A stretch of 64,000 nucleotides of DNA, taken from GCA-003244245 sp050700055. Lineage in GTDB: Bacteria > Actinomycetota > Actinomycetes > Mycobacteriales > Pseudonocardiaceae. How positions within the stretch are numbered: position 1 is the stretch's first letter; every line of letters begins with the position of its first letter. Shown piece after piece: positions 25,867-34,592 of the stretch. The stretch is taken from positions 55,865 to 119,864 of the forward strand of contig JBOHGE010000010.1 in assembly GCA_050700055.1 (NCBI GenBank), written 5' to 3'. The notes under the pieces are model-generated. The model was not told where the DNA came from. It saw nothing but the letters and a program-made list of their open reading frames with translations, and searched no databases. The position numbers and the translations under genes were made by a program.

Positions 25867-26190
25867 CGGACCCCCACCCCGGCGCAGACCACTGCTCCGA
25901 ACGGACCGGGCATCATCCCGCAGCTGCTCCTTCCGGTTACTCAGCGAAACCCGATGTCAGCACTACTCCGATCACATGCCAACAGACGAGAACACAAGTT
26001 ACCCCAAGGGTCGGCTAACCAGCGAACCCTATTACCGGCTGTATTCAGAAAAATCGCGGTACTCGAAACAGCGGCACCCACGATCGAGGAGTATCTCGCC
26101 CAGCTGCGCCGTCCTCGGATAGAGAGGAAGTGCTGACGCACCGCCGTACCCGTGGCCACCACGGGGCCCGGCTCACCCGAGGAGTGCTCG
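25867..26190. other. Divergent intergenic region between ebo operon and lysE-like gene
   Basis: Holds the leaders of two divergent transcripts. It is less GC-rich than the flanks around 25960-26080. Two short plus-strand frames (48 codons from 25976; 60 codons ending at 26136, with an ETAAPTIEEYLAQL segment) have no ribosome site and I cannot support them. No clear promoter hexamers seen. Confidence 0.4.
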
Positions 26191-26844
26191 ATGATCGCAA
26201 CCTTGCTGGCCTACTCGCTGGCGGTGCTCGTGGGATCGATGGTGCCAGGTGCGACCACCGCAGTCCTCATGCGTCAGACGCTGCGCGGGGGGCGGCGGGC
26301 GGGCATCTGGACTCTGGTCGGCAACGAGACCGGTGTGCTGCTGTGGGGGCTGGGCGCCGCGCTCGGGTTGTCCGGACTGATGGCCGCCTCACCACTGGCC
26401 TACAACACGCTCCGGGTGGTGGGCGCACTGGTACTGGTGTACCTCGGGGCGCGGGCACTCTGGGAGAGCCGGCACCGGCCCGCGCCGGCCGCGGAGCCCG
26501 TCGAGGAGACCCAGCTCACCTCGACAGCTCCGGCATGTGACAGCAGAAGATGGCACAACTACCGGATCGGGCTGCTGACCATCGTCACGAACCCGAAGTA
26601 CGCGATATTCGCCGTATCGTTCCTGCCGCAGTTCGTACCGACGGGTGCACCTCCCCTGCCGATGCTCCTCCTGCTGGCAGCGCTCTGGGTGATCGTGGAC
26701 AGCGGCTGGTTCCTCGGTGTCATCTGGTTCATCCATCAACTGAGGCGGTTCCTCGCACAGTCACGGGTGCGCCATTGGCTGGAACGGATCACCGGTGGCG
26801 TCCTGATCAGCCTCGGGCTCAGGCTGATCACCCAACCGTTATGA
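26191..26844 (+). CDS. LysE/RhtB-family exporter
   Basis: 217 aa from the ATG at 26191 (GAGGAG at 26179-26184). Six hydrophobic segments. The family's first-helix signature is visible (AVLVGSMVPGATTAVLMRQT; normally PGP, here PGA), as is the NPKYAIFAVSFLPQF motif after the central loop. LysE-type proteins export amino acids or derivatives in exchange for protons. It is convergent with a second LysE-type gene, with only 10 bases between stops. Confidence 0.88.
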   Translation: MIATLLAYSLAVLVGSMVPGATTAVLMRQTLRGGRRAGIWTLVGNETGVLLWGLGAALGLSGLMAASPLAYNTLRVVGALVLVYLGARALWESRHRPAPAAEPVEETQLTSTAPACDSRRWHNYRIGLLTIVTNPKYAIFAVSFLPQFVPTGAPPLPMLLLLAALWVIVDSGWFLGVIWFIHQLRRFLAQSRVRHWLERITGGVLISLGLRLITQPL

Positions 26845-26854
26845 GCCGGTCCGG

Positions 26855-27502
26855 TCAGCCTGCTGGACCGGCGAACACCGCATACAGCCCCAGCGCCAGG
26901 AACGTCGTGCAGCTGACGTAGCGCTGTACCGTCGCAACCGTGCTGCTGGTGCGTTGCCAGCGCCCCAGCGGCACGGAGAGCGTGGCGTAGGCCAAATCCA
27001 TGATCAGGGCAATGCCGAAGAACAGCAGGCCCAGCGCGAGGGTCTGGGATCCGATCGATCCCCGGTCGGGGTCGACGTACTGCGGCAAGAGCGCGAGGAA
27101 GAACAACGCCACCTTGGGATTCAAGATGTTGACCATCGCAGCCTCCCCGGCGAGGCGGGTCAGGCGGACGTGGTGTTCCCGAACCGCCTCGGCGGCCGGT
27201 GCCGGTCGGCTGCGCAGTACCCTGACCGCCAGGTAGAAGAGGTAGCCGGCACCGGCATACTTGATCACAGTGAACGCCACCGGGGAGGCCGCGATGAGGG
27301 CGGACAGCCCGACCACGGTCCCCAGGACGTGCACCAGCGTGCCGAGCTCGACGCCGATCGCGGCGGCGAACGCGGCGCGCGGTCCCTGATCGAGACCACG
27401 GCCCAGGATGAACAGCATGTTGGGACCGGGAATGGCGACGAGCACGATGGCCGCCACGACGAAAACGGCCACGGTCGACGCCGCGGGCAAGGACGGATTC
27501 AC
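26855..27502 (-). CDS. LysE/RhtB-family exporter
   Basis: Start placed at the GTG at 27502 because AGGAG lies 8 bases upstream; the GTG at 27511 abuts the AGGAG. About 215 aa, six hydrophobic segments, canonical IPGPNMLFILGRGL and NPKVALFFLALLPQYV motifs. Exports amino acids or related small molecules through the cytoplasmic membrane. It begins divergently from the small-protein/VioB-like operon, so export of that pathway's amino-acid-like product is possible but unproven. Confidence 0.9.
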   Translation of the reverse strand: MNPSLPAASTVAVFVVAAIVLVAIPGPNMLFILGRGLDQGPRAAFAAAIGVELGTLVHVLGTVVGLSALIAASPVAFTVIKYAGAGYLFYLAVRVLRSRPAPAAEAVREHHVRLTRLAGEAAMVNILNPKVALFFLALLPQYVDPDRGSIGSQTLALGLLFFGIALIMDLAYATLSVPLGRWQRTSSTVATVQRYVSCTTFLALGLYAVFAGPAG

Positions 27503-27588
27503 CGGCGTCACTCCTAAACGCCTTGCCGGACCAGGGTGACACCCCGCTAGACTCCAGCAACCACAAGACTCCAGTCCAGGAGGGGCCG

Positions 27589-27831
27589 ATGGGCGGAGAT
27601 ATGCAGTGCATTATGAACAGGTATACCCGCGGTAGCAAGGAGGCGGCGGCCCCAGCGCCGGCGCCGCCGCTGCGGGTCATGGAGATTCACCTCACGCCCG
27701 AGCAGAGGTCGGCTCTCTCCGCGCAGTGGCAGCAGAGCGGGGCAGCCGCTACAGAACTGGTTCTCACCGCGTGCGACGGTAAGATCGGGTCGCTGCGTAT
27801 CTCGTGCGGGTGGATCTCTGAACCCTCCTGA
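27589..27831 (+). CDS. Small protein preceding the VioB-like pair (80 aa)
   Basis: The ATG at 27589 is behind a strong AGGAGGGGCC. A TAGACT -10-like word lies at 27548-27553 with TTGCCG at 27523-27528 (19-base gap). Sequence: a short N-terminal stretch with Cys and RYTRGSKEA, an Ala/Pro hinge (AAAPAPAPP), a helix (HLTPEQRSALSAQWQQSG), then a beta-prone C-terminus with two Cys (LVLTACDGKIGSLRISCG). No known domain recognised. It could be a small accessory subunit of the VioB-like enzyme or a peptide substrate. It is followed 54 bases later by the VioB-like N-terminal gene. Confidence 0.65.
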   Translation: MGGDMQCIMNRYTRGSKEAAAPAPAPPLRVMEIHLTPEQRSALSAQWQQSGAAATELVLTACDGKIGSLRISCGWISEPS

Positions 27832-27885
27832 CCAATCCTAGAGAATCATTCCCGAGAACTTTCTTCGCAATAACCTGGGGGCCCC

Positions 27886-30012
27886 GTGAGCGTACTCTCC
27901 GTACCGCGCATCTTCTTCAAGGGGAAATGCCTGTTGAATCCGGCCACCGGTAACAACAATGACCAGTGGCCGGTCTACGACTTCACCAACGCCGAGCTGA
28001 ACTGGGACTACCTGAACAGCTTGCGGTCCCCCATCACGCCGGACAACGTCCGGCAGAGCTTCCCGGACTGGGCCCGCACACCGCGCTGGTACGACGACGA
28101 CCCGGCCACGCCCGCCGCCGAGGGATGGCTGCAGAACCCGGGCGAGTGGAACTACTACGGCGGCATGGAGTGGGCCCTGCACACCGGGACGGAGCACACC
28201 GCGATCACCGGTGGCCAGCTCGAGCACGGCGGCGAGGTCATCACGGACGACTCGCTGGTCGGCGCCGTGGTCGACGTGGTGGGGGATGCGTTTCCCGGCA
28301 GCACGTTCAACACCGCCGCGCGTTTCGCCGACACCAATCCGGACTCCTACTGGAACACCCATTTCTATCTCAAGCGTCTCCAGCTCGGGACCCGCCCCGC
28401 CCCCGAGTTCTACCTGGCCGGGGACGTCGCCGAGAACTCGTGCATGACAACCCGCTGGATCAACCTCCAGCACAACCTCAATGACGACGGAAGACTGCAG
28501 ATCGCGGGTATCGGCAGTACCGTCATGCAGGCCTGCCTGCCCAGCGAGGGGCTGCACATCGCGGACGACTCCTCAGCGCTACTCCGGGCGCTGCAGCGGC
28601 ACGTCGTCGACCAGCGTGACACGGTCAGCGGAGTCATGGTGCGCCTGGTGATCCACCAGACGCGCTACTTCAACCTCCCGGGCTTCGAGTGCTGCGGCGA
28701 GATCTCCGACCAGAACCAGCGGCGCGCGGCGCAGTACAAGAAGCTGACCGAGCTGTGGGACAGCGAGCTCAAGGCAGGCCTGACGCCGTCGGCGAATCCC
28801 GCGGTCGCGACGGCGATCGGCACGATCGGCCTGTGGCACACCGATGAGCAGCTCCGCTCGGCACCCGGTGGCCGCTATCTCATGCCGGCGGCCCCCTTCA
28901 AGCACCGAGGAAAGAACGTGCGGGTGGGGCCGGCGGTACTGGAGGCGCACACCACGCCGCAGGGGAACTTCCTCAGTCTCGACCTCGGAAGCACGATTCC
29001 CGAGGTCGACACGACCAATGCGAAGAAGGACCTCGGCCCGCTGGAGCTGGCCCTCGTCAAGCCGGGCGCCTCGACCTCGGTGCCCCTCGGGGTGATCGAG
29101 ACCGAGCAGTACGCACAGCAGCGGTACGAGGCCACCGCCGGGATCATCGATGTCGAGCTGCCGGCCGGGGTGAGTCTCGAGGAGATCAGCCAGGGCACGC
29201 TGGAGCTGAGCCATGCCCCGGCCCCGGGCACGAAGACTGTCCTGCTCCGGGAGCGCTCGATCACCGTCGAGACCGACGACCGCGGCCTGCACGTGAACCA
29301 GGGCGAGCGCGGCAAGATCACCATCCAGGTCCGCGACCGCGGTCGGATCCCCACGACCGAGGTGACGCTGCGCGTGCAGCAGTACGTGCCGTCGCCGCTG
29401 CCACCGGGTATCAATGCCGGAGCCTGGCAGCTGCCGCCCACCGAGCAGCACGCGGTGATCGAGCTCGATCAGACCACGGTCACCGTGCCGGCGGGCACCG
29501 GACAGGTCGACATCGAGTTCTCCGCGCTGCGGCCCGGATTCCCGATCATCGGCTTCTTCCCGATGGAGCTGTTCCCCGGTGGTCCGCCGAGGAACATCGG
29601 ACCGTTTGCTCCGGACGGGAGCGTGGAGTCGACCGTCTCGGCGTCTTATGCCTGCGCCCGGGTGCTGCCCTTCGACGACCACCTACCCGACGAGTTCCGG
29701 CGGCACTTCGTCGCAAGCGGACGAGACCGGAAAGCGGCCTGGGACTTCGTCTACCAGCGCATCCTGTACTTACACGACGTCATGTACCCGGTCATGCGGT
29801 ACTTCGGCGCGCTGGACCTGGGTGACCAGGATGCGGTGGACCGCAACATCGACCAGATCCTCCAGCTCAGCGAGCCCGAGAGGCTGTTCTCGACCGTCTA
29901 CATGCCGGTCACCCGGGAGCTCTCCGCCGGAAGGCGCGAGGTTCTGAAGATCTATCAGCAGATCGTGCACGCCGCCGAAGCGGGACTGCCCCTGGAAGAT
30001 CTGGAGATCTAG
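27886..30012 (+). CDS. VioB-type iminophenylpyruvate-dimer-synthase-like protein, N-terminal polypeptide
   Basis: 708 aa, GTG start. It aligns by eye with the first ~600 residues of VioB/RebD/StaD. The opening MSVLSVPRIFFKGKCLLNP matches VioB's start. The middle has the VIGxxGLWH-like segment (GTIGLWHTDEQLRSAPGGR). The end carries YLHDVMYPVMRYF and VYMPVTRELSAGRRE, corresponding to VioB's YYELVYPF and YYMPSTRELSAPK. VioB and RebD couple two indolepyruvate imines (VioB is a haem protein). The C-terminal ferritin-like part is not in this polypeptide; it is encoded by the next gene, 4 bases downstream. The pair together (~1080 aa) equals one VioB. Confidence 0.72.
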   Translation: MSVLSVPRIFFKGKCLLNPATGNNNDQWPVYDFTNAELNWDYLNSLRSPITPDNVRQSFPDWARTPRWYDDDPATPAAEGWLQNPGEWNYYGGMEWALHTGTEHTAITGGQLEHGGEVITDDSLVGAVVDVVGDAFPGSTFNTAARFADTNPDSYWNTHFYLKRLQLGTRPAPEFYLAGDVAENSCMTTRWINLQHNLNDDGRLQIAGIGSTVMQACLPSEGLHIADDSSALLRALQRHVVDQRDTVSGVMVRLVIHQTRYFNLPGFECCGEISDQNQRRAAQYKKLTELWDSELKAGLTPSANPAVATAIGTIGLWHTDEQLRSAPGGRYLMPAAPFKHRGKNVRVGPAVLEAHTTPQGNFLSLDLGSTIPEVDTTNAKKDLGPLELALVKPGASTSVPLGVIETEQYAQQRYEATAGIIDVELPAGVSLEEISQGTLELSHAPAPGTKTVLLRERSITVETDDRGLHVNQGERGKITIQVRDRGRIPTTEVTLRVQQYVPSPLPPGINAGAWQLPPTEQHAVIELDQTTVTVPAGTGQVDIEFSALRPGFPIIGFFPMELFPGGPPRNIGPFAPDGSVESTVSASYACARVLPFDDHLPDEFRRHFVASGRDRKAAWDFVYQRILYLHDVMYPVMRYFGALDLGDQDAVDRNIDQILQLSEPERLFSTVYMPVTRELSAGRREVLKIYQQIVHAAEAGLPLEDLEI

Positions 30013-30016
30013 CGCT

Positions 30017-31141
30017 GTGAGCGAACCGAGGATCGAGACGGTCGATGTGCTGCGCGCGAAGTTGCAGAATGCCATCACACTGGAGTTCACCACCATCCCC
30101 GCTTACCTCTCCGGCTGGTTGACCATCAAGGACCGCGACCGCTTCCCAGAGGTCTCGGAGCTGCTCCTCAGCATCGCCACCGCCGAGATGCGTCACCTGG
30201 CGATCGTCTGCAACACCCTGATCGCCGTCGGTGGTACGCCCGACATCCGGCATGCAGTGCCCGTCTACCCATCCCGGCTGCCCGACCAGAACCGGCAGAA
30301 GCTGGTGAAGCTGCTGCCCTTCGGGAAGGACTACTGGGAGCTCGGCCTGTTCGTCGAGCAGCCGGGAGAGCTCTCGAAGGAGTGCCGCGACTACCGGATC
30401 CTCGGCGAGATCGATTGGACGGCCGCCCAAGAGTTCGAATTCGACACCCACGTCCCGTTGCTGCTGCCGGGTTATAACACTATCGGCGCTTTCTACGAGG
30501 CCATCATCCAGGGCGTCGAACGACTGGTGAAACATGAGGGTGAGGCGTATGTCTTTCCCCGCGGCGGGCGGATCGACCAGCAATACACCCATTTCGGCGG
30601 GCAGGACGACATCGGGGTCACCGGTAGCGGCGACGCCATCACTCTGCTACGCGACATCATCGACGAAGGAGAGGGTCTGACGGATCAGATGTGGGACGAG
30701 AACGGCCAGCTGTCCCATTACTACTCCTTCGACCAGCTACGACGAGAAAAGAGCTACCAGCGAGACGACCCGCGCTGCATGCCCAGCGGCCCGCTGAGCG
30801 TGCCACAGCCCGACGATGTCGTGCGGATCCCCGAGAACCCGATGATGGCAGCGTACGAGGGTTTCCCCGAAGCCAAGCAGCGCGCGCACGAGTTCAATGA
30901 GTTTTACCAGAAACTGGTCACGAACCTGCATATCGGGTTCACCGGGCACCCACAGCAGATCGACACCGCCATCGGGCAGATGCACCAGCTCGAGGCCCTC
31001 GCCACCCGGGTCTTCAGGTGCGAGGTGGCCCCGGCAGGCGGCCACAAGGTCTACGCGGCGCCGACGTTCGAGATCCCGCCGTACCGGGCTGCTCCCCAGG
31101 GCCTCAGCAAAGCCGTGCGGCTCGGTGTGCCGGCGGGCTGA
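30017..31141 (+). CDS. VioB-type ferritin-like protein, C-terminal polypeptide
   Basis: 374 aa, GTG start 4 bases after the preceding stop. Matches the ferritin-like domain that forms the C-terminal third of VioB/RebD: helix 1 ITLEFTTIPAYLSGW (Glu ligand) and helix 2 SIATAEMRHLAIVCNTLIAVGG (E-x-x-H), corresponding to VioB's LELSVMLQYL and AHEEMIHYLVVNNLL. Two further helices (about residues 155-185 and 285-325) complete the bundle. In rebeccamycin and violacein synthesis the whole protein dimerises oxidised tryptophan. Here the partner L-tryptophan oxidase (VioA/RebO) is not in the window, so the substrate may differ. It converges with ubiX, 4 bases between stops. Confidence 0.75.
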   Translation: MSEPRIETVDVLRAKLQNAITLEFTTIPAYLSGWLTIKDRDRFPEVSELLLSIATAEMRHLAIVCNTLIAVGGTPDIRHAVPVYPSRLPDQNRQKLVKLLPFGKDYWELGLFVEQPGELSKECRDYRILGEIDWTAAQEFEFDTHVPLLLPGYNTIGAFYEAIIQGVERLVKHEGEAYVFPRGGRIDQQYTHFGGQDDIGVTGSGDAITLLRDIIDEGEGLTDQMWDENGQLSHYYSFDQLRREKSYQRDDPRCMPSGPLSVPQPDDVVRIPENPMMAAYEGFPEAKQRAHEFNEFYQKLVTNLHIGFTGHPQQIDTAIGQMHQLEALATRVFRCEVAPAGGHKVYAAPTFEIPPYRAAPQGLSKAVRLGVPAG

Positions 31142-31145
31142 CCCC

Positions 31146-31733
31146 TCATGCGGTGCTCGCCAACCGGGCAGCCGGTTGCGGGCCAGACCATCGGGGCACC
31201 CCCGGTAGTTGCAACTCAAACTGGTCGAGCACGCGCGCGGCGATATGGGTGACGATGTCCTCGATGCTCTCGGGGCGGGTGTAGAACGCGGGCACCGGGG
31301 GGGCGATCACCGCGCCCATCCGGGCCAGCGCGAGCATGTTCTCCAGGTGGATCTCGGACAGGGGAAGCTCCCTGGGCACGAGCACCAGCCGGCGCCGTTC
31401 CTTGAGCGTCACGTCGGCCGCGCGCGGTATCAGGCCCTCGCCGTACCCGGTTCGCACCGCGGCGAGGGTCTTCATGCTGCACGGTGCGATGACCATCCCG
31501 TCGGTGCGGAACGACCCGCTGGATATCGGCGCGCACACGTCGCCGGGGCCGTGCACATGGTCGGCCAGTTGGTAGACGTCGGCTGCGCGCAGGTCGGTCT
31601 CCAGTTCCAGGGTCGCGCGTCCCCACCGGCTGAGCACCAGGTGCGTCTCCACACCCAGCGTGCGTAGCCCGCGCAGGATCCGCACGCCGATCACCGAACC
31701 GGTCGCGCCGGTGATCCCCACCACGATTCTCAC
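31146..31733 (-). CDS. ubiX: UbiX-family flavin prenyltransferase
   Basis: About 195 aa from the GTG at 31733 (VRIVVGITGATGS), with GGGAG 7 bases upstream. It makes prenylated FMN from FMN and dimethylallyl phosphate, the cofactor of UbiD enzymes. The GITGATGSVIGVR flavin-binding start, the SSGSFRTDGMVIAPCSMKTL stretch, the VLVPRELPLSEIHLENMLAL segment and the C-terminal PAFYTRPESIEDIV are all canonical. The start overlaps the ubiD stop (GTGA), as expected for a cofactor-enzyme pair. Last gene of the 12-gene operon. Confidence 0.93.
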   Translation of the reverse strand: MRIVVGITGATGSVIGVRILRGLRTLGVETHLVLSRWGRATLELETDLRAADVYQLADHVHGPGDVCAPISSGSFRTDGMVIAPCSMKTLAAVRTGYGEGLIPRAADVTLKERRRLVLVPRELPLSEIHLENMLALARMGAVIAPPVPAFYTRPESIEDIVTHIAARVLDQFELQLPGVPRWSGPQPAARLASTA

Positions 31734-33166
31734 CACACCGCTCCCTTCACGAGTGCCGGAAAACTGCGATTCGTCGAGGCACGGAGGCGATACGGGATCG
31801 TGGCATCGATGAACGATCGGGCCGTGCCACCGTGGGACCCCCGGGCCTGCCCCCACTCCGGTCGCTGGGCCGGATCCATCAGCAACGGCTGGTACCCCGG
31901 CAGGGTGACACAGTCACTGCCGAGGTTGCAGCGGGTGGTGATGGCCCAGCAGACATCCTCGGTGGAGGTGATGTCGACGTCGGGATCGGTGAAGACGATC
32001 AACTTGACGAACCGGTGCTGGTCGAAGACCCGCTGGGCGATGGCGCCCAGCCGGCCGTCCGCCGCGTCGCAGTCCTTCCGCACGGCGATCACCAGCAGCA
32101 GCATCCCGCCGCCGGCCGCGGCGTAATGCAGATCTGTGATCATCTGCCAGTCCCGGTCGGCTCCGGACAGCGCCACCGAGAGCGCACCGGCCAGGCCGAG
32201 GATCACCGACTGCTCCCGGCCGGGCCCGATCACCGCCTGGTAGATCGGCGCCGGCCGGCTGGTCAGCGCGGTCACCGTCAGCACCGGCAGCGCTGCCCTG
32301 GCCTCCCCGTCATAGCCGAGGAACTCCGGCAACGACACCGACGGTGGCCCGTCGAGGGTCTCGTCGGCGACCGACCCGTCGAGATACCCCTCGAGCACGA
32401 TCTCGGACTCGGCCAGCACCGACAGCGGCTGGGTGACCGCCGCAGCGGTGCCGATGGCGGCCCCGGCCAGCGCCCCGGCCACAGCGAGCTTGCCGACCCC
32501 GGCCGGGAGCACCGCGGTGCTCAGCGCCGACGCCAGCATCGCCGCCGGCGGGGCGCCGATGCTGATGGCCACCGGTAGCCGCGCGCCGCGGCACAGCGCC
32601 GCCTCGTGCAGCTCGCGCAGCCGCCTGCCCGGCACCATCCAGATCGCCAACCGGTTGTCGCCCAGCACCAGCATGCGATGCGTCGACAGGGTGAGATCGC
32701 CGGAGTCCGGATCCTGGGTGTGCACCAGGCCCATCGTCAGGTAGTGCCCGGCGTCGCGGGGCGTGGTGTACAGCGCGGGCAGCGTGTGCAGGTCGATCCG
32801 GCCGGTCTCGATCTCCTGCTGGCAGGCCGGGGCGCGCTCGGGGCGCGGTGGCCGCAGGTCTTCCAGCAGGCGGGTCACCGTGTCGACATTCGTCCTGGCG
32901 GCCAGGCCGGGAAACCAGCCCCGCACCCGGTCCGGGCAGCCGTAGAGGCCGAGCAGCACCGGGATGGGTGAGTCCGGCACGGTGTACCGCACGACCTTCT
33001 CCGGGCGGGCCACCGAGGTGGCCGGTATCCCGGCGAACCTGGTCGCGAAGTCGCCGGCGATGCGATCTCTGGGCAACGCGGTGCCGGCGACCAGGTAGTC
33101 CAGGGGGGTGTGCCGCTGCACCGACTCGACGGCGCCGCGCAGGCTGAGGGCGGGTGAGTTGCTCAT
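31730..33166 (-). CDS. ubiD: UbiD-family prFMN-dependent decarboxylase
   Basis: 478 aa, normal length. The Glu pair region AESEIVLEG (E253, E255, E259) matches the catalytic Glu motif of UbiD enzymes, and an Arg at about 164 (STHRM) fits the catalytic Arg. The usual N-x-G-x-Y-R is changed to L-x-S-T-H-R, and the following His-rich metal segment is reduced (IWMVPGRRL), so metal binding may be unusual. UbiD relatives reversibly decarboxylate aromatic or alpha,beta-unsaturated acids, including pyrrole-2-carboxylate and indole-3-carboxylate. With ubiX alongside and a pyrrole-forming set in the same operon, an aromatic acid substrate is likely, though not proven. Confidence 0.88.
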   Translation of the reverse strand: MSNSPALSLRGAVESVQRHTPLDYLVAGTALPRDRIAGDFATRFAGIPATSVARPEKVVRYTVPDSPIPVLLGLYGCPDRVRGWFPGLAARTNVDTVTRLLEDLRPPRPERAPACQQEIETGRIDLHTLPALYTTPRDAGHYLTMGLVHTQDPDSGDLTLSTHRMLVLGDNRLAIWMVPGRRLRELHEAALCRGARLPVAISIGAPPAAMLASALSTAVLPAGVGKLAVAGALAGAAIGTAAAVTQPLSVLAESEIVLEGYLDGSVADETLDGPPSVSLPEFLGYDGEARAALPVLTVTALTSRPAPIYQAVIGPGREQSVILGLAGALSVALSGADRDWQMITDLHYAAAGGGMLLLVIAVRKDCDAADGRLGAIAQRVFDQHRFVKLIVFTDPDVDITSTEDVCWAITTRCNLGSDCVTLPGYQPLLMDPAQRPEWGQARGSHGGTARSFIDATIPYRLRASTNRSFPALVKGAVW

Positions 33167-33870
33167 GGGATCTCCGGGCTGGTGGTGCGGTGCCGTTGGA
33201 ACTCGGCGAACCAGGCTTGCGGGCTGCTCGCCTGCAACAGTGCGGTGCCGATCAGCAGCCCGGCGTACCCCGAGTCGACCAGCCGGGCGGCCGCCGCGGG
33301 CCGGTCGATACCGCTGGCGCTGACCGGGCAGGGGGTCCCGGTGCCCGCCACCGCCGCCAGCAGCGCCAGGCTGCGCTCGACGGCACCGCGGTCGCGTTCC
33401 CGGTCACGGATGTCCTTGTTGTTCACCGCCACCACGCAGTCCGGCCCGTGGGTCACCGCGCCGATCTCCCGCTCATCGCAGACCTCGACGAACGGGGTCA
33501 GGCCGAGCCGCAGCGCGTGCTCGATCAGGTGGCCCAGGACCTCGGCGGGCAGCAGCTTCGCGGTGAGCAGGACCGCCGAGACCCCCAGCTCCTTGGCGTG
33601 GCGCAGCTGGGACTCCCGGGTCAGGAAGTCCTTCTGCAGCACGGGGACCTCGGTCAGCGCCGTCACCTCGTGCAGCAGCATGCTGTCGCCGCCGAACCAG
33701 CGGCCGGTGACCACGGACATGCATCGGGCGCCGGCGTCGTGGTAGGCGTCGACGACCTCGCCTACCGTGCGAGCGCCGAGCAGGTCGGCGCCGGTCCCGT
33801 CGGTGCGCTTCACCTCGGTGATCACCGGGGTGGGTGCGGCCAGCAACGCTTCGATGAAGCTCAGGGTCAT
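33163..33870 (-). CDS. trpC: Indole-3-glycerol-phosphate synthase paralogue
   Basis: 235 aa, shorter than housekeeping TrpC (~260). The barrel keeps VITEVKR (E19, K21), LQKDF (K81), FVEV (E130) and VNNKD (N151), equivalent to the catalytic Glu, Lys and Asn of IGPS. The last catalytic element, normally E-S-G-I, reads ASGI (Ala186 in place of Glu), and the phosphate-contact loop KRTDGTG differs from KRASPSKG. IGPS closes the pyrrole ring of indole by decarboxylation of an aminodeoxyribulose phosphate. The altered site suggests a changed substrate or rate. Overlaps ubiD and trpF by 4 bases each. Confidence 0.82.
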   Translation of the reverse strand: MTLSFIEALLAAPTPVITEVKRTDGTGADLLGARTVGEVVDAYHDAGARCMSVVTGRWFGGDSMLLHEVTALTEVPVLQKDFLTRESQLRHAKELGVSAVLLTAKLLPAEVLGHLIEHALRLGLTPFVEVCDEREIGAVTHGPDCVVAVNNKDIRDRERDRGAVERSLALLAAVAGTGTPCPVSASGIDRPAAAARLVDSGYAGLLIGTALLQASSPQAWFAEFQRHRTTSPEIP

Positions 33871-34592
33871 CGCGCGGCCTCCACGGTGTGCAGCGCCGGC
33901 CACGACCGGCGGATATCCACGATGCGCGCCCGGTCGAACCGCCGGTCGGCGTCCCGGGCGCCGGTGTCCACATCGACACCGAGGAACCGGGGATGGTCGC
34001 TGACCTCACGCAGCTGCGCTGCCCGGTCCGCCGTGATCCCACCGGCCAGCAGGAACGGGATGCTGACGAGGTCGGCCAGGGCCAGCACCGCGGCCACGTC
34101 GAGGACCTGGGCGGTGCTGCCGAGCCGGCCGTCCGCGGTCACCGAGTCGAACAGGAAATAGTCGGTGCCGGCGCGCTGGTAGGCCCGGATGAGCGGCTGT
34201 TCCAGGCAGCTGCCGCCGCGCAGGTGCAGCACCTTGATCACCCGCAGGCCGCTGTCCGCGGTCTTCAGGGCGTGCACGGTGCCCGGCGGCTGGAATCCGT
34301 GCAGCTGGACCCAGCGCAGCCCGGCCGCCGACAGCACCGGGTGAATGGCCGCCGCAGTGGCCTGCAAGGTGACCAGGACCGGCCGCAACCGGCTGGTCGC
34401 CGCGGCGGCCTGCGCCAGGGCGACCAGCCGGCTGGTGTCGAGCTCGGCATGGCCGTCCGGCACCCCGTGCCACAGCCCCACCAGGTCGGCACCGGCCCCG
34501 GCCAGCAGCTCGATATCCGCAAGCCGGGTCGCACCGCAGACCTTCACCCACGGCGCCTGCGGTGCGTCCCCGGCTCGCCCGGACTCAGACAT
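33867..34592 (-). CDS. trpF: Phosphoribosylanthranilate isomerase
   Basis: 241 aa. Catalytic Cys in VKVCGATR and catalytic Asp in LFDSV, plus FLLAGGIT and a C-terminal VDVDTGAR phosphate-site region: a complete TrpF. It performs the Amadori rearrangement of N-(phosphoribosyl)anthranilate. Most actinobacteria lack trpF and use the dual HisA/TrpF enzyme PriA. A dedicated trpF inside this operon therefore points to a pathway-specific role. The start overlaps the trpB-like stop by 8 bases. Confidence 0.88.
   Translation of the reverse strand: MSESGRAGDAPQAPWVKVCGATRLADIELLAGAGADLVGLWHGVPDGHAELDTSRLVALAQAAAATSRLRPVLVTLQATAAAIHPVLSAAGLRWVQLHGFQPPGTVHALKTADSGLRVIKVLHLRGGSCLEQPLIRAYQRAGTDYFLFDSVTADGRLGSTAQVLDVAAVLALADLVSIPFLLAGGITADRAAQLREVSDHPRFLGVDVDTGARDADRRFDRARIVDIRRSWPALHTVEAAR

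Noticed and set aside
25976..26136. Small plus-strand ORFs of 48 and 60 codons before the lysE-like gene
   Set aside because: No ribosome site, overlapping frames and no recognisable domain, although one contains a short protein-like segment.
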